From: Tilletiopsis washingtonensis
Taxonomy: Eukaryota; Basidiomycota; Exobasidiomycetes; Entylomatales
Direction of reading: 5' to 3'
DNA: 64,000 bases
NCBI RefSeq assembly: GCF_003144115.1
Contig: NW_020312009.1
Span: forward strand, 619,342-683,341
The position numbers and the translations under genes were made by a program. The notes below the pieces were generated by a model. That model had not been told where the DNA came from, did not search any database, and saw nothing but the letters and a program-made list of their open reading frames with translations. This document shows positions 11,713-26,383 of this stretch, in pieces (the stretch's first letter is position 1; every line of letters begins with the position of its first letter).

Positions 11713-12376
11713 CTAGTGATGTGTCGGCTTGCTGCCATCGACGCGCATATTCCGCGTGGCCGCGGGCAGCTGCACGACCATGCCGTCGTGCGACTTGTCG
11801 ACGTGCACCTGGCAGCCCAGCCTTGACCTGCGACACGATCAGCATGGGCGCACATGCGAGCCTGGCGGGTGCAGCGGCAGACTCACGTGTCTGTCAGGCC
11901 AAAGGCCAGGTCGAGCATGTCGTTCTCGTCGTCTCCCGGCTCCTCGAGCGCATCGTAGTGCTCTGGTGGCAGGATGACGTGGCAGGTGGAGCAGGCGATG
12001 CTGCCCTCGCATGCGCCTGGTGCGTGTCAGCACTGGCCCGCAGGTGCAGGCAAGCCGTGCCGCCAGCCTCGCCGCAACGCCTGGCGCTCCTCTCGCCGTG
12101 CTCACCTTCCAGCTCAATGTCCCACTCGTGCGCCACGCCCAGGATGTCGTCGCCCTCATTACACCGCACCTCCTTCTCCTCGCCCTTGGCGTCGCGGAAG
12201 ATGAGCCGGATGCCCTCGCCCTTTGGCGGGCGGGTGATGCTGCCGTGGGCGCGCACGGCCGAGACGTGCAGCGCGCGGGCGACGGGCGCCAGACGCAGCG
12301 GCGCCAGCGGCCGCGGCGCCAGCGCGGCGAGCGAGGAGCGCGCCAGCGGGCGCAGACGGAATAGTGGCCGGAGCAT
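11713..12376 (-). CDS. YAH1: Mitochondrial [2Fe-2S] ferredoxin (adrenodoxin)
   Basis: Yah1 hands electrons from ferredoxin reductase to iron-sulfur cluster assembly and to heme A and ubiquinone synthesis in the mitochondrial matrix. Exons: 12106-12376, 11887-12016, 11713-11827 (171 residues, the usual length). The first 40 residues are Arg/Ala/Leu-rich without acid residues, a typical mitochondrial targeting sequence. The cluster ligands are visible as [11 protein letters not shown] and LGCQV (Cys93, Cys99, Cys102, Cys139). The acidic helix for partner binding is seen as [17 protein letters not shown]. The start is the only Met ahead of the targeting sequence. Identification is secure. Confidence 0.96.
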
Positions 12377-12607
12377 GGCGGCGGCAGAGTGCGTGGTGGT
12401 GGAGCAGAGGCAAGGCTGGAAGACGGCGCCCGAGCACTTGCTGCTGCTGCGCGTCTCCCGTGCGACTCCGCCGCGGCAAAAGACCGCGGCGCGTCCAAGC
12501 CAGCAGCGTGCGACTTTCGCAGCGCCGCGGCCACGCAGCCGGCATTACAAAGCAGCGGTTCCTCTCCTCTCCTCACACAGCAGCATGGCTCGTGGTATCT
12601 GATTGCA

Positions 12608-16388
<3,781 letters not shown>

Positions 16389-16952
16389 CGCACCGGACGG
16401 CACTGCTAGCGCCGCAATCGCCGCTGGGGCGCCGGGGCTGCGCACACCAGAGGCGGCGGCGCCAGGCGGCAGAGCGCAGAGCAGCACGGCTGGTGGAAAC
16501 GCGTCTGTGCGAGCGGAGTGTGCGGGGACGGCTGCCGATGCAGCGGCGCGCAAGCGGCGAGAGGTACGGTCGTGAGAGGTCGTCAGGTGAGGTGCGAGCG
16601 TCGGACGGGTGAAGGAGGTGGAGGTGGGAGGCAAGCAGCAGCCACGCTCCAGGCGAGGGCCGCTCAGGGTTACGCGCCGCGTCGCGAGGGCGGAGCGCGT
16701 CCAGGTCTCTGCGCCGCCGCCGCGCCGTGCTGCATCACGCACGCCGCGGGGACGGCGCCGCGGCTCGTGTGCTGCGCCGGCGCCGGCGTGGGACAGCTGG
16801 CCCGAGGCAGCGCCGGTCACGTGCTGCAACCACCTCCACTGCTGTACAATAGAACTGGCTTTTGCCGTAGGCTGGCTGAAGAGAAGTCATCAGTGGTTTA
16901 CTAGCAGCCAAAGTACCGCAGCATTGCAGGTGCAGCCATAGTGTGGGCCGGA
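16389..16952. other. Intergenic stretch upstream of the acetyltransferase gene
   Basis: About 560 bp that should contain the acetyltransferase promoter and 5' leader. It is GC-rich up to about 16830 and then becomes noticeably poorer in GC. The acetyltransferase reading frame stays open upstream to an ATG at 16829, so a longer N-terminus is possible. Confidence 0.4.
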
Positions 16953-17264
16953 GAGGCACCAGCAGTGGTGTGCCTGCAGCTACAGTGAAGTCAGCATTGG
17001 TGTGCCTGACAGTAGAGTGCCCTTGACCTGCAAAGAGACGGTAAAGTGCCCCTCAGTTGCAGGTACAGTGGCCTTGGCATGTCTAAATCAGGCCATCTGG
17101 CCCCTTGACCTGCCTGAGATCAGAGCCAGCAAGGCAGCCATCCCCTGTAGATACCCCTGTCTTCTTGGCTAAGCGGCTACAGCGTGCAATTGCAACTGCG
17201 CTGCTCCCCTGCAGCTGCCTTTCATTGCAAGATCCCTGGTCCGAGTCTGGGAGAGGACTTCCTT
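16953..17264 (+). repeat. 312-bp repeat, copy A (carries a tRNA-Cys-like sequence at its 3' end)
   Basis: This block is matched, without net insertion or deletion, by 40992-41303 in the same orientation. I count about 19 mismatches by hand, so roughly 94% identity. Similarity stops abruptly right after the tRNA part. The 5' half contains short related units built on GGTGTGCCTG...CAGTGAAG or CAGTAGAG. Most mismatches put T or A here where copy B has C or G. Confidence 0.85.
17159..17259 (+). pseudogene. tRNA-Cys-like copy, probably a pseudogene
   Basis: The sequence folds like the intact tRNA-Cys at 41198: same acceptor stem (GTCTTCT with AGAGGAC), same D-arm, anticodon GCA at 17192-17194 and a 28-nt intron. 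The anticodon stem has changed on both sides (TGCAA with TTGCA), so pairing is kept. The T-loop has lost the invariant T55 (TCCGA instead of TTCGA), which weakens the internal promoter B box. The downstream T-run needed for Pol III termination is missing. This makes a non-functional copy likely, though the paired change is puzzling. Confidence 0.65.
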
Positions 17265-17545
17265 GCCATGCTGGGGGCAGAGAAGGTCCTGTGTGTATGA
17301 GGCATTGCTGCGTGCACACCTGTGAGGTGCTGGAGGCATATCAGGGGGAGATATGGAGCACAAGAGTGCTGCAGAACATCAACGTGAGGCCATGGGTCAG
17401 CAGAGAGAAGTAGAGCCTCACAGCGCTAGGCTGTCACGTGCCGCGGTACCTCCACTGCCGTGCGGCCGTATCGAAATTTGGCTTGGCCGCGGATCTCGCG
17501 CTTCCTTCTCGCCCCACACTCCCCCGCTCCCTCTCCCTGCCCAGC

Positions 17546-18947
17546 ATGGTGCGTGGCCCGCGGCAGCACGCAGCACCCCGGCTGAATGTGCCGCCATACA
17601 GACCACGCCAGTCGCTGCTGCATCGGCGCCGGCGCCCGGGCGCAGCGTCGAGGAGCAGCTCAGGTCCTTCGACTCGCTGCCGCTCTTCATGAAGGACCTG
17701 CCCGCCGAGGGCGCCGCGCCCGAGGAGGGCGACGCCGCCAACACGGCGCTCGAGGCGCTGCAGAGCCTGGCGCACGACGGCACGCCTGATGGTGAGTCTG
17801 TATGCGCTGCCGCTGCTGTCTCTCCGCTCACACTCCTGCAGAGGTCGCGCAGAACTTCAAGGCGCAGGGCAACGAGTACTTCGCGGGCAAGCGCTACCGC
17901 GAGGCGGCCAAGTTCTACTCGCAGGCTCTCGACGCCAACCCCGAGAATGCCATGCTGCGCGAGGCGTGCTTGGGCAACCGTGCCGCGTGCAACATGGAGC
18001 TGCGTGCGTCGTGCTCGAGCTCGTGCTGGCGGGACACGCTGACGCCCCGCTGCAGAGAACTACGGCCAGGTGCTGCGCGACACGTCCGCCGTGCTGGCGC
18101 TCAACCCCAAGAACACGAAAGCATTCTACCGCGCCTCGCGGGCCCTCTTTGCGCTCGACAAGCTCGTCGAGGCGCTCGACTGCTGTGAGCACGCGCTGCT
18201 GCTCGAGCCGGCCAACGAGGCGTTCCTGGCGATGCGCAAGAAGGTGCAGGCACGGCAGGCGGCCATTGAGAAGGCGGCGCAGGAGAAGAAGGAGCGCGAG
18301 CGGAGAGAGAAGGAGGGCAAGCTGGCGCTGGACCGGGCGCTGCTGGTGAGTGATGCCAGACGTGGTGCTTCGAGCACTGCTCACCACGCCCGCAGGCTCG
18401 TGGCCTCTGGGTCGAGGTGACGCCACAGCCGCCAGACAACCCCACGCCGGCACACTTCGATCCCGAGGCGCTGCCGTCCTCCTCACGCAGCACGCTGCCG
18501 TTCTCCAACACCTCCTGGACGCCGCCAGACTGGGTGCGCACGCCGCTCATCTTCCCTCTCTTCTTCCTCTATCCGGCACACTCGCAGTCCGACTTCATCT
18601 CGCACTTCCACGAGGACAGCACGATCGGCGACCACCTCGATGCCATGTTCTCGGCCACTGCGCCGCCGCCGCCGTGGGACGAGCGACGGGAGTACGTGGC
18701 GAGCAATCTCGTCGTGTATGCCAGCACGCACGGCAAGCGCCTGCTGCGCGTTGGCCGCGCCCTCTCGCTGCGCCAGCTGCTTGACCAGGGCGCCAAGGAT
18801 GCGGATCCAAAAACAGGCGCGCCGCGAGACGGCATCGTGCTGCAGGATGGCATCCTCTCGCTCATTGTGCTGCCCAAGGGCGACAAGGAGAAGGAGTGGG
18901 TGGAGCGCTTCAAGAAGGACCGCGACGCCACGACGAAGAAGCAATAG
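17546..18947 (+). CDS. CNS1: TPR co-chaperone of Hsp90 (Cns1/TTC4 family)
   Basis: Cns1/TTC4 binds the C-termini of Hsp90 and Hsp70 through TPR repeats and is an essential client-handling co-chaperone in the cytosol. Exons: 17546-17548, 17602-17791, 17842-18003, 18056-18345, 18396-18947 (398 residues; yeast Cns1 has 385). The family N-terminus SFDSLPLFMKDLP is followed by three TPRs (FKAQGNEYFAGKRYREAAKF, NRAACNMEL, AFYRASRALFALDKLVEAL), a charged helix, and the Cns1 C-terminal domain (TPPDWVRTPLIFPLFFLYP, SDFISHFHEDSTIGDHLDAM). Only an ATG placed as a separate 3-nt exon gives an initiator for this frame: the ATG is followed at once by a GTGCGT donor, and the 53-nt intron has a good branch site and CAG acceptor. 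That start deserves cDNA support. Confidence 0.93.
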
Positions 18948-19026
18948 AGTGACTCGTGGGTATTGCAGATGCAGAGCGTGACGCAGAGAACAGCGAGGAG
19001 AGCGCGGCTGCTCGAGAGCAGGCAGA

Positions 19027-22000
19027 CTAGTAGGGATACCGAGCAAAGGCATCGGCGCGGAAGCGGGGCTGCGACAAAGGGGTCAGAGACTAGACTCTCA
19101 GTCGCGCTCGAGCTGCTACACTCACATCAACGCCATCGCGCCCCGCACGCGAGACATCCTCTTCGATCGGCGAAGCAGCCAGCAGCATGCGCGCCATGCG
19201 TGCTTCGTCGTCTTCCATCCCCGTGTCCGAGAGCTCGCCCTCCTCGGCACTCGACGCGCGTGCGTCCTGTGCGCCTCCCAGCTGTCCGTTTGCAGCTGCT
19301 GCACTGTCGAGAGAGACGGCACCCGGCGGCGTGGCGCGCGCGGCACCGCTGAGCGCATACTCCATCTCCTCTTGTGCCTCTCGCACGGCCGCATTCGCGC
19401 CGGGCGCGACGTCTGCCGGCAGATGTGCGTGGCTCGCACGAGCAGATGCAGCAGCACGCGCAACCTCGACGGCACTGGCCGCCAGTTCCTGCGTGAGAAT
19501 CTCGCGCGCCTCGGAGGCGAAGCGCGACTCGCCGCGGAACGCACGAGGCGGGGATGGCGTGGTGCGGAAGAGCGGCCGGCCGGACTGCGTAGGCATGTCG
19601 ATCGAGTAGGACGATGTGGCAGATGACTGTGGAGGCGCCTGTGTCGTCGGAAGGAAATGGGTGGAGGCCTCCCTGGGCGGATTGTCTTCTTGCATCGGCT
19701 CGATTTGGATCGGCGGAGCAGCAGGAGCGACTTGCTCCTCGACCTCGGCCTCGGCTTCGATCTCCTCGAGTCTTGCGGCATGGCGCTGCTGGGACTGCGT
19801 CGGCGATGCTGTTGGCTCTCGCGCCGGCTCGGCAGCCTTTTCCGCGGCTTCAGCCTGCGCCGCCTCGGCAGCCAGAGCTGCCAGCTCATCCTCCGACTCC
19901 GAGTCATCATCCAAAGGCAGCACCGGTGAGAGCGGAGGCGAGACGACGTGGCGCTCAGCCGAGAGCGGGCGCACCGCAGATGCTTGCTCGGCGACCGGCG
20001 CTCTAGCTTGCTGGCCGAGCAGCATCAGTCGCTTCCTGTGCTCTTCCCTCTCCGCCCTCATGATCGCCTGCTTGCGTGCCACCTCCTCCTGTTTCTGTCG
20101 CTCTCGCTCCACGTGCACCTCCCACAGCGCCGCCCGCTCGCGTACTGGGCCATCGGTGAAGCGTGCCAGCTCCGTCAGCATAGCGACCTGCGCCTCGAGC
20201 TTCTTGCAGCGTGCTTCGACTTGCTGTCGCTGTGCCGCTGTCGCGGTATGGAAGTTCTGCAGGCCTTCGTTCAGCGTCGACCGCAGCTGTGCGTTTTGCT
20301 CCTGCAGCTCCTTGACGCGCTTCTCCGCCTCGCGCGCCTCCGCCGTGCTTCGCTTCGCGGCCTCCGAGGCATTGTCGAGCAGCTCGCGCACAAACTTCTC
20401 CTGCTTCTCCGCCTCTGCGCGCCCTGAGCTAGCTTTGTCAAGCTGCGTCTTGAGCGCTGCGACGGCGCTCTGTTCGCGCTCGAGTTGCGCAGCAAGCGTG
20501 TCGCGCTCGGCGCGCAGAGCTGCACTCTCGTCGCTGTTGGTGAAGCTGCTCATGCTTGCGCACGCGACAGGGCCGGGCAGTCCGCGAATGACGAAAGGCC
20601 GGCCGTTGCGGTCGAGCCACGGATCGTAGCTTGGGTCGGCATAGACGGCCTTGACGCGCTCCTCGTCAAGCAGCTGCACGCCGTACGTGCCTTCCTCAAT
20701 GAAGAGCGCGAGGATGAAGTACGGCGCCTCCTCGCTGCCGCGCTGCAGCTCCAGAAACCACTCGGCCTTGGTCCGCACGAAGCCGTCCTCCTGCGTCTCC
20801 GACTCGTCCTCCTGCGATTCGCTCGACAGACCCGCAGCAGCGGCACGCAGCACGGCGCCCTGGCGCAGGACGAAGCGCGAGACTTCGCCCTTGAGGAATG
20901 GCGGAATGTAGGGCGACTCCGTGACCAGCGCGCAGATGCGCGACACGGACGCAGCGGCGAAGGGGTCGGCCTCGATCTCTTCGGGTTGCAGCGGCGCGGG
21001 CGCGGAGAGCGTGGGCGGAATCGAGGGCGGCGATTCACTCGACGCGAGGCGTGACGCAGGCCGGGCAGGCGTCGAAGTACGCGGAGGCTGCCTTGGCAAA
21101 GGCGCAGAGGGCGGCGGGAAGGAGCTTGGAGGCTCCGCCCTTGATGCGCGCGCAGAGCGCGACGGTCCTGGCGCGGACGCTGCCAACTCGGCCTCTGCGG
21201 CCTCGCGCTGCAACGCCGCCAGCTCGTCCTCGTCTTCGTCCTCGTCTCCAGCGCCTGCAGCTTCCGCGGCCAGCTCGCGCAGCTCAGCCTGCATTAGCTC
21301 TGCCTCTTGCCTCTGCCTGCGCGCCTCCTGTCGGTTCATCGTGACCAGCCGCGCGGCATCCACTTGTGCGCGCAGCAGATCGTCGTCGAGGTTCGGATCG
21401 AAAACCGGTGTGGTGAGCGCGGCCCTTCTTCGTGCCTCCTCACTCGGCGGCGGAACGATGCTTCGCGAGAGGCGTGCCGGAGGAGCAGGAGCGCGCACCT
21501 GTCTGATCGGGCTCTGCGGAGGCGAGGAGAAGTGCTCCACTGGCGACGAAGCCGGCGATGCCTGGCGCGCAGAAGAGCCCGGTGCATGCTGCGGCGGCGG
21601 CGCGCGCTGTCGCTCCTCCTGGCCCGCCAGGTGCGCGACGAACGTCTCGGCGCCGATGCGCCGCAGCGGCGCATGTCCGTTGTGCCGAGGCGGCGCCGGC
21701 TGCGCGACTTGGCTCTGCGAGGGAGACTCGACCGACTGTGTGACGTTGTTCCACATCGGATGCTGCGCGGCAGCCGGCGACGACTGCTCCGCGGCCTCGT
21801 TCGGGCCAGTGGATGGGCCCGGCTGCGACGCCTGCTGCTCTGCTTCCTGCTCTGACGAGGGCTCACGACTGCCCTCGCGGCTGCTGGCGAAGTAGTAGCC
21901 CGTCTGTGAGTCAGACGAGCGAGAGCGTGACGAGCCGGAGTGCGACGAGTCGGGCAGGTTCTGCCTGGAGAGCGGCATGCCGACGTTGCGCTGCTTGGCG

Positions 22001-22496
22001 TGTGGGCGCGGCGGGATGACGACGATGGGATCCTGCCCGCACGAGTAGCGCTGCGACGACATCTGCGACGTCGAGGCCGACGGCTCGGGGCTGGCACGGC
22101 GCGCATGCTTGCGCTGCTGCGGAGAGCGTCAGCTGTGAGCGCCCTGTGCAAGCCGGCCGTCCTGCGCCGCCCACTCACCGCCGGCTCCTGGCTGCCGGCG
22201 CCCGAGTCTGCAGCGCTGCTGCGGGCGCGCTTCTTGGCGCGTGCCTCTTCGCGCTCGATGCGCTCGCGGCGCTCGCGCTTGCGGCGCTCGCGCTGCTCGC
22301 GCCCGGCGTGCCACAGGGCGACGGCGGCGTGCGGAGCGTCGCGCTTGTGCACCCAGGCGCCGCTGGCGAAGCGGTAGCCGCGGAAGGAGTGCGACTCGAC
22401 GATGTGGTCGTCGGGCGGCGACGAGGCGGCGGCCGACGCCGATGCCGACGTGCCCGTGTCGGCGTAGGAGCTGTCGCCCGCCGAGGGCTTGGGCAT
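19027..22496 (-). CDS. Large coiled-coil protein, function unknown
   Basis: I do not recognise a family. Exons: 22179-22496, 19126-22116, 19027-19068 (1116 residues). After a short N-terminal segment (HSFRGYRFASGAWVHK) and a highly basic helix (ERRKRERRERIEREEARAKK), residues 110-430 are disordered and Ser/Pro/Arg-rich. A folded section near residues 440-560 contains ICALVTESPYIPPFLKGEV and FILALFIEEGTYGVQLLDE. Then comes a long coiled coil of about 190 residues (AALRAERDTLAAQLEREQ; ELQEQNAQLRSTLNEGLQ), and an acidic, low-complexity C-terminus. The last exon (14 codons, ending FARYPY) follows a clean 57-nt intron; without that splice the frame would stop at 19090. It is divergent from the transporter gene. 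Confidence 0.75.
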
Positions 22497-23052
22497 GCTG
22501 GAGGCGGCGCAGCGGGTGGTGGAGGGGAGGGCAGGAAGAGGCGGCGATGCGGGCAGCGGGATGGCGCTCGGCGCCGCGGCGCTTCTTTCGTGCGACAGAG
22601 CAGAGGCGTGGGAAGCGCTTTTGCCGTGCCGCGCGGCGGCACGAAGGCCGAGCCGGCCGGCCGGCCGCGCGAGTCACGCCTTGCGCCCGTGGCCTCGCCT
22701 GCGCTGCGCCGGCCTCCGAGGGGTCCGAGCTGTAGTGAGGCGCTGAGTGGCTCTCGAGGCGCACGTTCTGCCGACTCGAGAGGGGCGAAGAGTCAAGGCG
22801 GCTGAGCGAGAAGACCGAGGAGAGAGGGAGAGGCGCTCGCGCTGCCCATGCGCCAAGACGGGAATATCGCCGCGGCCTGCTGCAGCTCAGCTGGACCCGT
22901 TCGCCTCTCCGCTCGAGCCGGCAGCAGACGCCTCCTTCACTCCACCACATCTCCGCTGCACACCCCTCCGCATCGCACACGCCGCCTCCGACGCCCTCTT
23001 CTGTCGCCTGCATTCACCGCTCCTCCCGTCTGCAGGCTTGCCTTCGCCCACG
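22497..23052. promoter_or_regulatory. Divergent intergenic region, coiled-coil gene / EamA transporter
   Basis: This 556-bp gap carries the promoters of two divergent genes. The side next to the transporter is C/T-rich, a common look for fungal leaders. I find no specific motif to name. Confidence 0.4.
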
Positions 23053-24546
23053 ATGCGTAGCGCGCGCGTCGACAAGGGGCCAGAGCACAGTCCGCTGCTC
23101 GGCAGCGACGAGCTCGAGCCGGACCTCGAGGCCGCCGCACCCTCGCTGCCTGCCGCTGCCGCCGCCGCCGAGCCGGCCGAGCGGCGGCATCCCAAGCAGG
23201 CCTCGCTCGACGCCGCACGCCAGCAGGCGCGCCGGCACAACTTTGCCGCGCGCTTCGCCGCCGGCCTGCGTGCCAACGAGGGGCTCGTGTACGTGGCCGG
23301 CGCGCAGCTGCTCTACTCGTGAGTCTGCGAGACTGCCGACCAGCGGGCGCGCTGGGCTCACGCTCTTCCCGCAGCCTCATGGCGCTCTGCTTCAAGCTGC
23401 TCTACACGCTGCCGTTGCCCGCGGGCTCCGTGCCCATCTCGGCGCTGCAGACCATCTTCTTCCGCATGAGCATCACCTGGCTACTCTGCAGCGCCTGGAT
23501 GGTGGCACGCAAGATTCCGCATCCGTTTTTGGGGCCGCCAGAGGTGCGCTGGCTGCTGGCTTTGCGCGGCGTCAGCGGGTACATGGGGCTGTTTGGCCTG
23601 TGAGTCGGCTGTGCTCTAGATGTATGCTTGCCAAGGCTGACACCCTGGCCGCCAGCTACTACTCCCTGCAGTACCTCTCGCTGTCCGACGCCACGGTCCT
23701 GACGTTTCTTGCGCCGCTTGCTACTGCATTGCTCGCAGCCGTCGCTCTCGGAGGTGAGAGACGACGGGCCGGGCAGTCTCCCACTTGGCTGACGCAGGAT
23801 GGCAGAGCCCTTCTCGATGCGCGAAGCCTTTGCCGGCATCGTCTCGCTGCTCGGCGTCGTGCTGATTGCACGGCCAGCGGTACTGTTCGGCAACGTGCCC
23901 GATCCAGTGCCCGTGCCCGTGCCCGAGGCACTGGTGGATCTGGCCACGCGTGCCCTCTCCATGGTCGGCCGCGATGGCGCAGTGCCCACTAGCCGGGGAC
24001 CCACGGAGGCTGAGCGCCTCGGAGCCGTCGTGTAAGTCGACCCTGCATCCTTGCCGCATCTCCCCCGACTAACAAGGATCCCAGCGTCGCCCTCGTGGGA
24101 GTGCTGGGAAGCGCAGGCGCATACACCACGATCCGGCACATAGGCCGCCGCTCCACCGCCACACACAGCGTGGCCGCCTTCTCTCTCTACGCCTCCATCG
24201 TCAGCTACATCGGCGCCAGCGTGCTCGACGAGACGTGGAGCGTGCCGCCGAGCTGGCTGTGGTGCGCCGTGCTGCTGGCGATTGGCGTCTTTGGCTTCTT
24301 TGCCCAGGTGCTTGCGGCGCTGGGACTGCAGCGCGAGAAGGCGGGCCGCGCGACGCTGCTCGGTGAGTCTTCTGTGTCATGGAGTGCCGCGGGGCTGGGC
24401 TGATGGTCTTCGCAGTGTTCTCGCAGGCCATCTACAGCGCCATCTTCCAGTCGGCCATCCTCGGCGTGCCGCTGCACCCTCTCTCCCTGCTCGGCTGCGC
24501 CGTCATCCTCGCCGCAGCCGCCTGGGTCATGATCAGTCCCAAGTAG
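23053..24546 (+). CDS. EamA/DUF6 family membrane transporter (SLC35G-like)
   Basis: This is a drug/metabolite-superfamily carrier with about ten membrane helices, expected in the endomembrane system or plasma membrane; the substrate is unknown. Exons: 23053-23318, 23375-23599, 23656-23753, 23806-24031, 24085-24362, 24416-24546 (407 residues). After a 90-residue hydrophilic head, two EamA halves are seen. The first half has ALQTIFFRMSITWLL, ALRGVSGYMGLFGLYYSLQ, LSLSDATVLTFLAPL and the loop ALGEPFSMREAFAGIVSL. The second half begins ALVGVLGSAGAYTTIRHIG and ends in VFSQAIYSAIFQSAI. The acceptor of exon 4 was set at 23805 because the nearer CAG would break the EPFS frame. Family membership is clear, the subfamily less so. 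Confidence 0.92.
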
Positions 24547-24845
24547 CGCCGGCCACGCATAGAGCTTCTCATCTGTACAATGTCACGCAATCAGGTCTAG
24601 CAGCCAAAGGCACGCAGAGGTCAGCCTTGGTGCCGCAGCGTCGAGCGAGGCTCAAGGCCGGAATGCGCTGCAAACCCGTGCACGCGCGACAGGCCATGCA
24701 GCACTCCGGCTGTGCACGCAGCGGTACACGGGTAAGGAGCGTGTGTCAGATGCTGTGAGGTGTTCATGCGTCGATTGCAAGCAGTAGAGGAGCAGTAGCG
24801 GTGGTAGTAGTAGGGTCACAGGCGAGAGCAGTCAGCTGGGCACGC

Positions 24846-25767
24846 CTAGGCCTTGCTCAGCACCTCGATGATCTTCTCCGCGAGCGGGCCGGCGCTCGCC
24901 GGGTTCTGGCCCGTAAGCAGGTTGCCGTCCTGGAGCATGGCGATGAGCGATGGGCGCAGCGGATGCACCACGCGCGACAACTCACCACGACGACGTGCTC
25001 GCCCCACGGCTTGGTCTTGGAGAAGTCGCAGCCGCGCTCGACCATGCGCGACTCGACGAGCCACGGGATGGCCTTTGTGAGCTGCGCCTGCTCCTCCTCG
25101 GCGTCGGTGAAGCAGGTGGCCTTCTTGCCCTTGAGCAGGTATGAGCCGTCGGAGAGCTTGACGTCGGTGAACTAAGCGGGGGGTGAGCTTGTGCGGAAGG
25201 CGCAGGACGCAGAGGCATACGCACGACAGCGGGAGCATGGCACACGGCCGTCGTGGGGCGGCCCGACTCGTAGAAGGCCTTGATGAGCGCCTTGCTGTGC
25301 TCGTCGACGGGCAGGTCGAAGCAGGGGCCGTGGCCGCCGGGGTAGAAGATCTGCAGCCGGGATGTGAGCCACGCATCGCCACGCTGTGCCGCTGCGGGCA
25401 CGCACCGCATCGTAGCCCTTGCCGTCGGCGGGCACGTCGCTGAGCTTGCCCGTGTTCTTGACCCAGGCCTGCCACTTGTCGCTCTTGAGGAACGCCTGGC
25501 ACTCCTTGTCGTCCTTGAAGGCATCGACGCTGGCCTGGTCGAGCGGCGCCTCGCCGCCCTTGGGGCTGACGGCGTCGAGCGTGTAGCCGGCGCGCTCAAA
25601 GGCGTAGGCCGGGTGCGCAATCTCGGGCAGGTAGTAGCCCGTCGGGTGGTCGTTGTCGATCATCCTGCGGCGCGCGTCAGCAAGCAGCCGGGCAGTGCGG
25701 CACGCCGCCGACCCACGCACTTGGTGTGCGACGTGAACACGACGAGGATCTTCTTGCTGCCGGCCAT
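24846..25767 (-). CDS. HSP31: DJ-1/PfpI family glyoxalase III-type chaperone (Hsp31-like)
   Basis: Hsp31 proteins convert methylglyoxal to lactate without glutathione and act as stress chaperones in the cytosol. Exons: 25721-25767, 25406-25664, 25225-25350, 24986-25171, 24846-24929 (233 residues; yeast Hsp31 has 237). The catalytic set lies at the expected places: Glu30 in YYLPEIAHP, Cys139 and His140 in the nucleophile elbow TTAVCHAPAV. Other family landmarks are FYPGGHGPCFDL and the C-terminal LLTGQNPASAGPLAEKI. Five exons with introns of about 53-57 nt. It is divergent from CSN1 over a 616-bp promoter region that contains stress-type motifs. Confidence 0.95.
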
Positions 25768-26383
25768 GGTGGATGAGTGCGTGGGTGGGGTGCTTGGTGT
25801 GGTGTGGGTGAGGTGGTGGTTGGGAGGCGAGGTTGGAGCGGCCTGTCGGTGCGGCTACTTATGCCCGGGCCACCTGTCCTGCGTCGGGGTGGCGCTGCCT
25901 TGACACGACAGCCGAGCCGACGCCGCGGAGCCTCGCGCTCCTTCCCTCGCTCCACTGCGGCTTGGCGCGCACGCGGAGGGGAAGCGGGATGGCCACGCAG
26001 CTGCCTCCCTCCTCCTGAGCTGGCCCTCAACGTCGCCTGTCGTCATGATTGCCAACCTGCCCTGCCAAAGAGTGTCCTGCTCGTCATCGTTGGCCTCTCT
26101 TGACGTCTCTGCACAGCATCTGACCCCCTCTCGCTGCGGCTGTTCTTCGCTGGCCGGGCTCGAAGCTTCGCGCTGCGTGACGTCAGGCGGCCGGATTTAG
26201 TGTCGCGGCGGGGTGGCCCGTGCGCGAGCGCGACTGGGCGCATGCCTCGCGGCAGCTTCGAGCTTGTGCATTTCGCGGCCAGGGTCTGTGCGCCGTGCAG
26301 GTGCGTGAGCAAGCGCTCGCGCGGCGCTCCACTTTGCGCTTCTCCACCTCATCTCGCGCCTCCTCGCCCACGCTCACCGCACC
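25768..26383. promoter_or_regulatory. Divergent promoter region HSP31 / CSN1
   Basis: This 616-bp gap feeds two divergent genes. It contains an inverted heat-shock-type pair cGAAgcTTCg at 26161-26170 and a full CRE/ATF palindrome TGACGTCA at 26178-26185, with a partial TGACGTC at 26101-26107. Both motif types would suit a stress gene such as HSP31, but they lie nearer the CSN1 start and regulation is inferred only. Confidence 0.45.

Noticed and set aside
19090-19125. Read-through ending of the coiled-coil gene at 19090
   Set aside because: A GTGAGT donor with branch site and CAG acceptor gives a clean 57-nt intron and a 14-codon last exon, which is more likely than coding through the donor.
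23796-23805. Nearest CAG acceptor (23797) for EamA transporter exon 4
   Set aside because: It would break the conserved ALGEPFS loop; the acceptor eight bases further keeps the frame.
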